This document shows, piece after piece, positions 44,842 through 52,465 of a stretch of 64,000 nucleotides of DNA; position 1 is the first letter of the stretch; every line of letters starts with the position of its first letter. The stretch is from Cohnella hashimotonis. GTDB lineage: Bacteria > Bacillota > Bacilli > Paenibacillales > Paenibacillaceae. The position numbers were made by a program, and so were the translations under genes. The notes under the pieces are model-generated. The model searched no databases. It saw only the letters and a list, made by a program, of their open reading frames with translations, and was not told where the DNA came from. The stretch spans positions 6,696,001 to 6,760,000 of the forward strand of contig NZ_JAGRPV010000001.1 in NCBI RefSeq assembly GCF_030014955.1. Reading direction: 5' to 3'.

Positions 44842-45630
44842 TTGAGTCAGTCCGCGCTTTTCCCCGTCTATTCGCTGCTCAAGGACAACCTTCGAACGCA
44901 GGTTTTCACGGACAGACGGCAGCTTGGCCTAGCGGCTTGCGAAGACTTTGCCGGCAAGCTGCGAGCGCTGTTGGCAATCGGCCGCAGCGCGCGCGTCGTA
45001 TTCGCCGCAGCCCCCTCGCAGAATGAGTTTCTCGACGCGCTCGCCGCAGCGCCCGGCATCGATTGGAGCAGGGTCACTGCCTTTCATCTGGACGAATACC
45101 TCGGCTTGCCTGTCGAAGCTCCGCAACGGTTCGGGAGATACCTGAACGAGCGGTTATTCGACAAAGTCAAACCCGGACGCGTTCATCTCCTGAATCCCTG
45201 CGAAGACGCCGAGAAGGAAGCGCTTCGATACGAAGATCTGCTGCGCGAGGCGCCGATCGATATTGTATGTCTCGGGATCGGGGCGAACGGCCACCTGGCC
45301 TTCAACGATCCGTCGGCCGCCGACTTCGACGATCCGCGCTGGGTCAAGGTCGTCGAGCTCGATGCGGACTTCCGGATGCAGCAGGTCAACGACGGATGCT
45401 TCGGCTCGCTCGCGCGCGTACCGACGCATGCGCTCACGATGACGATCCCCGCATTAATGTCCGCCATGCATCTCGTATGCATCGTGCCCGGTCGGCACAA
45501 GCGCGAAGCCGTACTCCGCGCGGTCCACGGTCCGATCGAGGAGGCTTTCCCCGCCAGCGCGTTGCGTCGGCACGAGAGCTGCGCGCTGTACGCAGACATG
45601 GACAGCTATGGCTACAAACGAACGGATTAG
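44842..45630 (+). CDS. nagB: Glucosamine-6-phosphate deaminase-like protein
   Basis: 262 residues from a TTG at 44842 with GGAGG nine bases upstream; the ATG at 44820 is out of frame. Conserved NagB motifs are present: AFHLDEYLGL and IGANGHLAFNDP (active-site Asp and His region). It converts amino-sugar phosphate to the keto-sugar phosphate plus ammonia. Close paralogues act on galactosamine-6-phosphate, so the exact sugar is uncertain. First gene of an operon with SIS, GH20 and GNAT genes. Confidence 0.88.
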   Translation: MSQSALFPVYSLLKDNLRTQVFTDRRQLGLAACEDFAGKLRALLAIGRSARVVFAAAPSQNEFLDALAAAPGIDWSRVTAFHLDEYLGLPVEAPQRFGRYLNERLFDKVKPGRVHLLNPCEDAEKEALRYEDLLREAPIDIVCLGIGANGHLAFNDPSAADFDDPRWVKVVELDADFRMQQVNDGCFGSLARVPTHALTMTIPALMSAMHLVCIVPGRHKREAVLRAVHGPIEEAFPASALRRHESCALYADMDSYGYKRTD

Positions 45631-45677
45631 AACGAACCTGGCAAAGGGGGGAATTTAAGAACGGACCGACGACGGGA

Positions 45678-45707
45678 AGCCCGGCGGTGCAAGATAAGCG
45701 CCGGGCT
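45678..45707 (+). other. Intercistronic hairpin after the deaminase gene
   Basis: Perfect 9-bp stem AGCCCGGCG/CGCCGGGCT in the 130-bp gap before the SIS gene, without a T run. Probably an mRNA stabiliser or partial stop. Confidence 0.5.
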
Positions 45708-45760
45708 AGCGCCCCGGTAATCGATTCGACGCAGTCTATTCTAAATAGGGGGTCATCGAA

Positions 45761-46540
45761 ATGAACCAACGACCGCTTTCCGCGCAAGACGACATCATGG
45801 GGGCGTATCTGACGTATATCACAGAATTATTCGAAGAAATCCGAAGCGAGCCTCGCGATCGCCTGCTGGAGGTGGCCGGCCTGCTGGCCGACCATATTGC
45901 GGAGGATAAGCTCGTCTACTTGTACGGTCCCGGCGGTCACTCCAACATGAACGCCACGGAAATTTTTTTCCGGGCCGGCGGCTTGATGCATATCAGCGCA
46001 ATCCTCGACGAAGGCACGATGATCTCCAACGGCGCCCTCCGCTCGATGGCCGTCGAACGCACGCCGGGTTACGGCAAGCTCGTCATTGAGGACAATCGAC
46101 TCGGAGCAGGCGATATTTTGATTCTGGCCAACGCCTACGGCATCAATACCGCTTGTATCGACGCTGCGTTGGAGGCGAAGCGCAGAGGCGTCGTCACCAT
46201 TGCCGTCACCTCGGTCGGACACGCCGCTGCGACCCCGAAGGACCACCCGGCGAGGCATCCGTCCCGGCTTAATCTGTACGAAGCTTGCGATTACTACCTG
46301 GACAGCAAGGTGAAGCCCGGGGACTCTGCCCTGCAGATCCAAGGTCTGGAACCGCAGATGGGATCGACGTCCACGTTCGCCAACGCCTTCCTATTGAATT
46401 CTCTCATGATGACGGTAGCAGCTCTTCTTGCGGAAAAAGGGATCGAGGTCCCTGTCTGGCGAAGCGCCAATGCGCCCGGCGGTGACGAATGGAACAACCG
46501 CTTCATCGACCGGTTCAAGGGGCGCGTAAGGTGGCTCTAG
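45761..46540 (+). CDS. SIS-domain sugar-phosphate protein (UPF0309 type)
   Basis: 259 residues forming one SIS domain: YLYGPGGHSNMNATEIFFRAG contacts the phosphosugar, and ILANAYGINTACIDAAL is the second loop. SIS proteins isomerise or bind phosphosugars. The size and C-terminus resemble UPF0309 proteins of bacilli. Its position between the deaminase and a hexosaminidase points to amino-sugar phosphate handling; activity is not provable from sequence. Confidence 0.82.
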   Translation: MNQRPLSAQDDIMGAYLTYITELFEEIRSEPRDRLLEVAGLLADHIAEDKLVYLYGPGGHSNMNATEIFFRAGGLMHISAILDEGTMISNGALRSMAVERTPGYGKLVIEDNRLGAGDILILANAYGINTACIDAALEAKRRGVVTIAVTSVGHAAATPKDHPARHPSRLNLYEACDYYLDSKVKPGDSALQIQGLEPQMGSTSTFANAFLLNSLMMTVAALLAEKGIEVPVWRSANAPGGDEWNNRFIDRFKGRVRWL

Positions 46541-46631
46541 CCAGCGTGGAGACAGGAATTCCGTTACAAATCATCACCTATTCGGAAAAATGCTTCTTCG
46601 CTATCTATCCCTGAGGCCAGGAGGAATCGTC

Positions 46632-48479
46632 ATGAAACTCGACCTGATCCCGCAGCCGCAATACGCGCGATTGTTGCCTGAAGACGGTGACGATGTTTCA
46701 TCGCCGCTGCCCGCTCATCTGGCAGGCATGCGCGTCAAGCTGCTAATGCCCCGGTCGGACGACAGGCTGCTGCGTTTGGCGCGCGAGCTGTTCGGCGATG
46801 CCCATGTCGCCCTGGGAACGTCGCCCGAGGCGTACGCGCTCTTATCCGAGGACCTGCCCGTTCGCCGCCAAGCGGCCGAACGACTCGCCGGGCGCCATGA
46901 CGGCTACGTGCTGCGCATCGGAGACGGCGGCTTGTCGCTACACGCCCAAGAAGCGTCCGGTCTTTATTACGGTTTGAAGACGCTGCTCCAGCTGATGCGC
47001 AGGTACGACCCGCTGCCCGCGGTGGAAATTGCCGATTGGGCCGACCTGCCGCTTCGCAGCGACTATTTGGACCTTCGCACCGTTTATCCTGCGTTCCCCA
47101 ATCTGTTGTCGTATATCGCCGAGATGTCCGATTACAAGATCAATACGCTCGTCGTCGAATACGAGGACAAGCTGCCGTTTCGTCAGCATGCCTTCCTGCG
47201 CCATCCGGACCTGTCCATGACGGAGGCGGAGCATGCCCTGCTGCTCCGGACGTGCAGCGACCACTTCATCGAAGTTATACCGAAGCAGCAGTCGTTTGGT
47301 CATCTGGAGTTCATTCTCAAACACCCTGCATATATCCCGCTCCGCGAAACGCCTGACAGCGTCGGCGAGCTGTGCCCGCACCGGCAGGGCGCGTTCGAGA
47401 TGATGGCGGGCATTCTCGAAGACGTGGCCGCGCTGCATCCCGACAGCCGTTATCTTCATATGGGCTGCGACGAGGTGTGGAGTCTCGGCGAGTGCGCGGA
47501 TTGCCGCGCCTCCGGCTTGACGCGCGAGGCATCCTTCATCGCATTCGTCAACCGGCTCTCCGCCCGCGTCCGCGAGCTCGGCAAGCGGCCGATGATCTGG
47601 CACGACATGCTGATGCACGCTTCGCATGAAGAGTTGTCCGCGCTCGATCCCGAAGTGACCGTCGTCGTCTGGATCTACGGCGGCCACCGTTTGAAGCGGG
47701 ACGCGCTCGACATGATCGGCAAGCTCAGACGCGCGGGCCTGTCCGTCATAGGCGCTTCCTCCGTGCGGTGCTGGGATGACGAAGGGGACCAGAACTACCC
47801 GGTTATCCGCAACCGGGTCGCCAACATTTTGCGCTGGACCGAGCTCGCCGAGTCCGAGCAGCTGCCTGGCGTCATTGCCACCAACTGGTCGGCGCCCTTT
47901 GCGCTCGGCAGTCCGTACGGCCTGTTCGAGACATCTCGCTACCCGGCCTTTTTCTCGGCCGACCAAAGCTGGAACCGGCGTGCAGACCCGGAAACCTATC
48001 TCGCGCGTTTCCTCTCTCAATATCATGGCATGGACGATGCGTCCGCGGCTGCCGACGGCTACGAGATCGCGGATTATTACCAGCTCGTGCCGGAGCTGCT
48101 GCCCGATATCGCCCTCAACCGCCCGGTCGCCGAGTTAATCGCGGCAATGATCCAGTTCGAAATTCCTGCCAAGCGCAGGCTGCCTCTCTATACGTTTCTT
48201 TTCAGAGGCGAGCTGTACCCCGGCGAAGAGGTGATGACAAGTCTCAGAGACAAGCATCGTACCGGCTACGCGGCGCTGGAAGCAGCCAAGACCGCCATGC
48301 GAGTCGCGATAGAGCCACTGCTGCCGCCTGATATGGCGGAGCTGTTCATCGCTTCGAGGTTTTACCGGTTCGGCCTATACGAGGCCAAGCTGCAGGCGAT
48401 TGCGTCCGCAGCGGCAGCCAGAGCGGCTGCAGGCGAAAAACGAAGCACCGATGAAGAGGAGGAAGGGCGACATGCCTGA
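46632..48479 (+). CDS. Cytosolic GH20 beta-N-acetylhexosaminidase
   Basis: 615 residues from ATG 46632, with AGGAGG upstream; an in-frame reading from 46590 lacks a site. There is no signal peptide. An N-terminal GH20b domain (about 1-130) precedes the catalytic barrel with HMGCDEVW, where D280 and E281 are the paired catalytic residues of GH20. It hydrolyses terminal GlcNAc or GalNAc from imported oligosaccharides. The C-terminal Ala-rich helix overlaps the next gene by eight bases. Confidence 0.9.
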   Translation: MKLDLIPQPQYARLLPEDGDDVSSPLPAHLAGMRVKLLMPRSDDRLLRLARELFGDAHVALGTSPEAYALLSEDLPVRRQAAERLAGRHDGYVLRIGDGGLSLHAQEASGLYYGLKTLLQLMRRYDPLPAVEIADWADLPLRSDYLDLRTVYPAFPNLLSYIAEMSDYKINTLVVEYEDKLPFRQHAFLRHPDLSMTEAEHALLLRTCSDHFIEVIPKQQSFGHLEFILKHPAYIPLRETPDSVGELCPHRQGAFEMMAGILEDVAALHPDSRYLHMGCDEVWSLGECADCRASGLTREASFIAFVNRLSARVRELGKRPMIWHDMLMHASHEELSALDPEVTVVVWIYGGHRLKRDALDMIGKLRRAGLSVIGASSVRCWDDEGDQNYPVIRNRVANILRWTELAESEQLPGVIATNWSAPFALGSPYGLFETSRYPAFFSADQSWNRRADPETYLARFLSQYHGMDDASAAADGYEIADYYQLVPELLPDIALNRPVAELIAAMIQFEIPAKRRLPLYTFLFRGELYPGEEVMTSLRDKHRTGYAALEAAKTAMRVAIEPLLPPDMAELFIASRFYRFGLYEAKLQAIASAAAARAAAGEKRSTDEEEEGRHA

Positions 48480-48951
48480 TATGCTGGTCAAATTGTACGA
48501 CCTGCCCGATGGCCGGGCAGAGCTCGCCGCGCTAGAGGAAAAAGGCGTTCGCATCGTACGCGCCATGACCGCGGACAAAGGGCGCCTAGCGGAATTCGTC
48601 GGCAAGCATTTCACTGAAAACTGGCGCAGCGAGTGCGAATGCGCCTTCGGGAGACTGCCCTCCTATGCCTTCATCGCCGTGCGGAACAAAGAGATCGTCG
48701 GCTTTGCGCTTTATGACGCCATCGTCCGCAACTTCTTCGGTCCTACCGGCGTGGCGCCGGAATGCCGCGGCCTGGGGATTGGCAAAGCGCTGCTGCTCGA
48801 AACGCTGCGAGCCATGCACGAAGAAGGCTATGCCTACGCCATAATCGGCTGGGTAGAAGAAGCGCTCGGCTTCTACGCCAAAACGGTCGGCGCAACCGTC
48901 ATTCCCGACTCGTTCCCGGGCGCTTATCGGAACCTGGTCGCTTTAAACTAA
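48472..48951 (+). CDS. GNAT-family N-acetyltransferase
   Basis: 159 residues from ATG 48472, inside the 3' end of the hexosaminidase gene with GAGGAGGAAGG as its site, so translation is coupled. The acetyl-CoA loop is VAPECRGLGIGKALLLETL, and IGWVEEALGFYAKTVGA is the usual C-terminal motif. Substrate unknown; the operon suggests an amino sugar or its derivative. Confidence 0.88.
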   Translation: MPDMLVKLYDLPDGRAELAALEEKGVRIVRAMTADKGRLAEFVGKHFTENWRSECECAFGRLPSYAFIAVRNKEIVGFALYDAIVRNFFGPTGVAPECRGLGIGKALLLETLRAMHEEGYAYAIIGWVEEALGFYAKTVGATVIPDSFPGAYRNLVALN

Positions 48952-48982
48952 TGAAATGAAATCGCCTCTCTACCAAACGAGA

Positions 48983-49039
48983 GACCCAAGAGGGAGGGAC
49001 GCTTGGCATAGGCGCACACCTTTTTGGGTCCATTTTTTT
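48983..49039 (+). terminator. Terminator of the amino-sugar operon
   Basis: GACCCAA (48983-48989) pairs with TTGGGTC (49024-49030), a seven-bp stem with a long structured loop, followed by CATTTTTTT. Confidence 0.6.
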
Positions 49040-49070
49040 CCATCTACGCAGCTGCTTTATACATGTTTTT

Positions 49071-49100
49071 CCCGTTTTAACGGTATCCCCTTCGTTCAGG
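49071..49100 (-). repeat. Dispersed intergenic repeat, copy d
   Basis: Minus strand CCTGAACGAAGGGGATACC then GTTAAAACGGG. A decayed relative lies at 49401-49420 (CACTATCCCCTTCATCAAGG on plus). Both face the four copies on the other side of the IS1595-like gene. Confidence 0.7.
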
Positions 49101-49114
49101 ACCGGTTCGGTCTG

Positions 49115-49264
49115 TTCAGGTCCGGTCTGTTCAGGTCCGGTCTGTTCAGGTCCGGTCTGTTCAGGTCCGGTCTGTTCAGGTTCGGTCTGTTCAGGTTCGG
49201 TCTGTTCAGGTCCAATCTGTTCAGGTTCGGTCTGCTTATGTCCGGTCTGCTCATGTCCGTCTTG
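49115..49264 (+). repeat. 15-bp minisatellite, ten units
   Basis: Unit TTCAGGTCCGGTCTG, decaying towards the right end. The array begins directly at the TTCAGG end of dispersed repeat d. Open frames through it (RSGLF repeats) are a by-product of the 15-bp period. The stretch 49265-49450 holds nothing else recognisable. Confidence 0.9.
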
Positions 49265-49454
49265 TCCGCTACGCTATAGTACACACAGTATCTGCTATAC
49301 ATCCACAACCGCTATGCTGCTGCCACGAGAGCTCGGCCCCCTCCTCCATGACGCCATCGCGAAGCACCTATATCCCAACTTATCTCCCTCCGCTTCACGC
49401 CACTATCCCCTTCATCAAGGCTGTAGCTCCGCCCATTCTTTTTCCATCTGAAGC

Positions 49455-49483
49455 TTGACATCGTACCCATCATTTACTAAAAT
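49455..49483 (+). promoter_or_regulatory. Strong SigA promoter of the IS1595-like gene
   Basis: TTGACA (49455-49460), 17-bp spacer, TAAAAT (49478-49483). Confidence 0.75.
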
Positions 49484-49514
49484 GAGAACATACGTTCCGT
49501 CCGGAGGGATTAAC

Positions 49515-50459
49515 ATGCCAAGCCGCTTCTCGATTCAGGATTATGTCCCGGCCTATAGCGAAGAAGACTGCGCTGGCGCCCTGTTCGCCGCCAAATGGCC
49601 AGACGGGTTCCGTTGTCCCCGCTGCGTTCATCCGCATTATTACAGGGTGTCGTCCCGCGGACGGCATTTGTTTGAATGCCAATCCTGTGCTCACCAGACT
49701 TCGCTTACGGCAGGTACTGTGCTCGAGGGGACGCGCACGCCCTTGGCGAAGTGGTTTCAGGCGATGTTCTTGATGCAAATCGGTATCAGCGCCAAGCTGT
49801 TGGCGGAGCTGATCCACGTGACCTATAAGACTGCCTGGTTGATCAATCACAAGCTGCGCCATGCCATCGGCGAGTGGGATCGCGCCCAACCGCTTGCGGG
49901 CGACCTGCAGCTGCTGGGCGAGTATTACGGCTATGAGTATCACCGCTATTTCAGCAGCGTGTTCGTGCAGGGCGAGCTGCGACCGCAGCCTGTCGTGGTC
50001 GGCGTCTCTCTCGATGAAGCAGGGGATGTCGCACATGTAAAAATGAAAGCCGTCGACGGTCCCGAAGGCGACCATCCGGCTGTTCGCGGGGGGATGGGCG
50101 GCGAGGAGTCAGTGGAACGTTTTGTGCAAAACCATGTCGCCGGCGCCCAAGCCTCCGGACATGCAGAACTTCTCCAACGCGGCCACCATGGGCGATCCGC
50201 AGCCCATCATGCGTGGCAGGAGGCCGTGCGTTGGCTAGCCCGCACCTTTGGAGGCATCGGCCCCAAGCACCTGCAGGCCTATCTTAACGAGTTTTGCTTT
50301 CGTCGTCTATGCCGCAACGAGGTATTGACCGAGCTGATCGCCAGCTGCGGCCTCACCAAGACAATCACCTATCGGGAACTAGTGGGCGCCCGCTCAGGCG
50401 TTCGACCGATAAAGTGGGTTTTCCGGCGTCCTGCACGCAGCCAACGGCATACAGGCTAG
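49515..50459 (+). CDS. IS1595-like transposase-derived protein lacking recognisable DDE residues
   Basis: 314 residues from ATG 49515 (GGAGGG upstream). The N-terminal zinc ribbon is intact (CPRC and CQSC pairs), followed by an HTH region (AKWFQAMFLMQIGISAKLLAELI). The C-terminal motif GPKHLQAYLNEFCFRR corresponds to the end of the ISXO2-like transposase domain. However, the first catalytic block (VEVDETYVG in active IS1595 proteins) reads LQLLGEYYG, and no counterpart of the second Asp block is visible. It is probably immobile or domesticated. A strong promoter suggests expression. No terminal inverted repeats of an IS were found; instead dispersed-repeat copies flank it in opposite orientations. 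Confidence 0.75.
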   Translation: MPSRFSIQDYVPAYSEEDCAGALFAAKWPDGFRCPRCVHPHYYRVSSRGRHLFECQSCAHQTSLTAGTVLEGTRTPLAKWFQAMFLMQIGISAKLLAELIHVTYKTAWLINHKLRHAIGEWDRAQPLAGDLQLLGEYYGYEYHRYFSSVFVQGELRPQPVVVGVSLDEAGDVAHVKMKAVDGPEGDHPAVRGGMGGEESVERFVQNHVAGAQASGHAELLQRGHHGRSAAHHAWQEAVRWLARTFGGIGPKHLQAYLNEFCFRRLCRNEVLTELIASCGLTKTITYRELVGARSGVRPIKWVFRRPARSQRHTG

Positions 50460-50562
50460 CGTAGCGATGCGTGATTAGGGCAATTAATTCATCCGCACAA
50501 GTTCCACGCAGCAAAACGTATATCGCACGCTTTGAACATCCTCGTCTTGTCATGTCGTTTTA

Positions 50563-50750
50563 CTGACTCAAGGGGATATTGTTCAAATTAGCAAAAGGCG
50601 CGAAGCAATCCTCCCTGACTGAAGGGGATATCGTTTAAATTAGCAAAAGGCGCGAAGCATTCCTCCCTGACTGAAGGGGATATCGTTTAAATTAGCAAAA
50701 GGTGCGGAGCATTCTTCCCTGACTGAAGGGGATATCGTTCAAACGGCGCA
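50563..50750 (+). repeat. Array of the dispersed repeat, 52-bp period, four cores
   Basis: Cores start at 50563, 50615, 50667 and 50719, exactly 52 bp apart. Each begins CTGACTGAAGGGGATATCGT, then TTAAATTAGCAAAAGGCGCG and AAGCATTCCTCC. The last unit is partial and ends in GTTCAAACGG, like copy b upstream of cydA. The array sits between the stops of the IS1595-like gene and the convergent response-regulator gene. Confidence 0.9.
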
Positions 50751-50776
50751 GACTGGGGTAATGCAGCGCCATGAGC

Positions 50777-52378
50777 TCAGTCCCCTCTATATTCGCCCGG
50801 CGTGCCGCCGATATGCTTTTTGAAGAGTTTGGCGAAGTAGCTTTTGTTCTCGTATCCGAGGCGCGCCGCGACTTCTTCGACGCTCATATTGCTGCGGGCG
50901 AGCAGTTCCTTGGCACGTTCCATCTTCGCAGTCGTGACATATTGAATGAAATTGTAACCCGTCTCGCGCTTGAACAACCGGCTGAAGTAGCTGGAGTTGA
51001 TGTGCAGCATGTCTGCGACTTCTTCCAGCGTGATTTTAGAGCCGATATTATGGCTGACGTATTGTTGAGCGCGTAAAATTTCAGAACGTCGCGACTGCTT
51101 GTAGATGAGCCCCAGCAACGGCATTCTTTCTTTGAAAAACTGCAGCATCCAATCTCCTAGTTCCTGAATCGTGGCGAGCTCGCCCAACGTTCGGTGCAGC
51201 ACTTCCATTGAGAATACGCTCTGATAGTGCTGCAGCGCCAAAAAGCGCGTTTGATTGTCATACAAAATCTTGAGCGTCCATTCTTTGACCAACTCGGGAT
51301 GGCAGCGTCTCTCCCGCGCTTGGTCCAGCCAGTTGTCGACGGAGGATTCGAGCTGAACCGTGTCTTCTTCGAGAAAGGCGTCGCGGATGCGCTGGAGTGC
51401 TTCGGGATAAACGTCGTGCAGATCCCCCTCTCCCAGCAGAGGAAGCTCCGCTAGCGTGAAGATGCCTTCGTCGGGAAGATAGAATCGTCCGCCGCCGGAG
51501 GACAGGAGCTGTTCGGCCGCCCGTCCGAGCGCCGCCGGCGCCGCTGCCGACGTGCCGATCAAGAACGTCGCCGCGATGCCGTTCTCCAGGGACAGCCGTT
51601 CGCCAAGCGCTCGCAGCGAGGGCCGGACCGATTCGACCTTCATCTCGGTAAGGCTGCGCCGAAACGGAAACAGCAGCACCGCCTCCCGCCGTCCATGCGG
51701 CAGCAGCACGGTGCCAGGCAGCTCGCTACTCAGCCCGGCTGCCGCTTGACCGACGGCTAACTGAACGGCCCGCTCGTCCGGCAAGCGCCGCGACAGCTCG
51801 GACAACCGGTTCAAGGCGACCAATACGGGTAGCCACACCTTGCCCTCAAAGTCGATGCCTGCTTCCGCTGCGCCGTCCGCCCAGGAGAGATCGCGTCCGC
51901 CGTCCGCGGTCATCCTGTCCAGCAGCCCTTGACGCAGAAGGAGCGCATTTTCTTCCTTTTTGGATTGCATGCGTGCTAGCTCTCGGGATTGCTCCTTCTC
52001 CGCCGCAAGCTGCGCCGATAACTTGCGCAGCAGCGCCGCGATCTGCTCTGGTCGCATCGTCTCTTTGAGCACGTAATCGTCCACTTGCAGACGTACGGCT
52101 TGCTGCGCGTAGGAGAAGTCGCCCATGCACGACAGGATAATGGAGCGAATGTCGGGCTTCAGCCGTTTCAGCTCCCCAATGAGTTCGATACCATCCATTT
52201 GGGGCATGCCGATATCGGTGATGACGATGTCAGGCGGATTAGCCCGTGCTTGCTCGAGCGCGATCGCTCCGTTTTTGCAGACCGAATGAATCTCCAGACG
52301 CAGCTCCTTCCAAGGGATGGATGCGCTTAAATATTCAAGCACCGGATAATCGTCGTCTACGAGCATGACGGAGTACAT
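50777..52378 (-). CDS. YesN-type response regulator with AraC DNA-binding domain
   Basis: 533 residues from ATG 52378 (GGGAGGG upstream). Receiver domain 1-120 with phospho-acceptor D55 (ITDIGMPQMDG) and K105-type site in DDYVLKE. A long middle region is followed by two AraC helix-turn-helices: LEEVADMLHINSSYFSRLFK and VEEVAARLGYENKSYFAKLF. It works with the histidine kinase encoded just upstream and should control the neighbouring ABC transporter. Confidence 0.93.
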   Translation of the reverse strand: MYSVMLVDDDYPVLEYLSASIPWKELRLEIHSVCKNGAIALEQARANPPDIVITDIGMPQMDGIELIGELKRLKPDIRSIILSCMGDFSYAQQAVRLQVDDYVLKETMRPEQIAALLRKLSAQLAAEKEQSRELARMQSKKEENALLLRQGLLDRMTADGGRDLSWADGAAEAGIDFEGKVWLPVLVALNRLSELSRRLPDERAVQLAVGQAAAGLSSELPGTVLLPHGRREAVLLFPFRRSLTEMKVESVRPSLRALGERLSLENGIAATFLIGTSAAAPAALGRAAEQLLSSGGGRFYLPDEGIFTLAELPLLGEGDLHDVYPEALQRIRDAFLEEDTVQLESSVDNWLDQARERRCHPELVKEWTLKILYDNQTRFLALQHYQSVFSMEVLHRTLGELATIQELGDWMLQFFKERMPLLGLIYKQSRRSEILRAQQYVSHNIGSKITLEEVADMLHINSSYFSRLFKRETGYNFIQYVTTAKMERAKELLARSNMSVEEVAARLGYENKSYFAKLFKKHIGGTPGEYRGD

Positions 52379-52465
52379 ACGCTTCCCTCCCGCAATTCGC
52401 ATCTCGGCGTTTGCCGCAGTTTCCATAACCCACGAATCCTTTAACTTGCAACTAGCGATCCCGCG

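Noticed and set aside
48956..49279. Pentapeptide-like repeat protein (RSGLF repeats)
   Set aside because: Produced by the 15-bp minisatellite; no start signal, frame begins inside the preceding terminator region.
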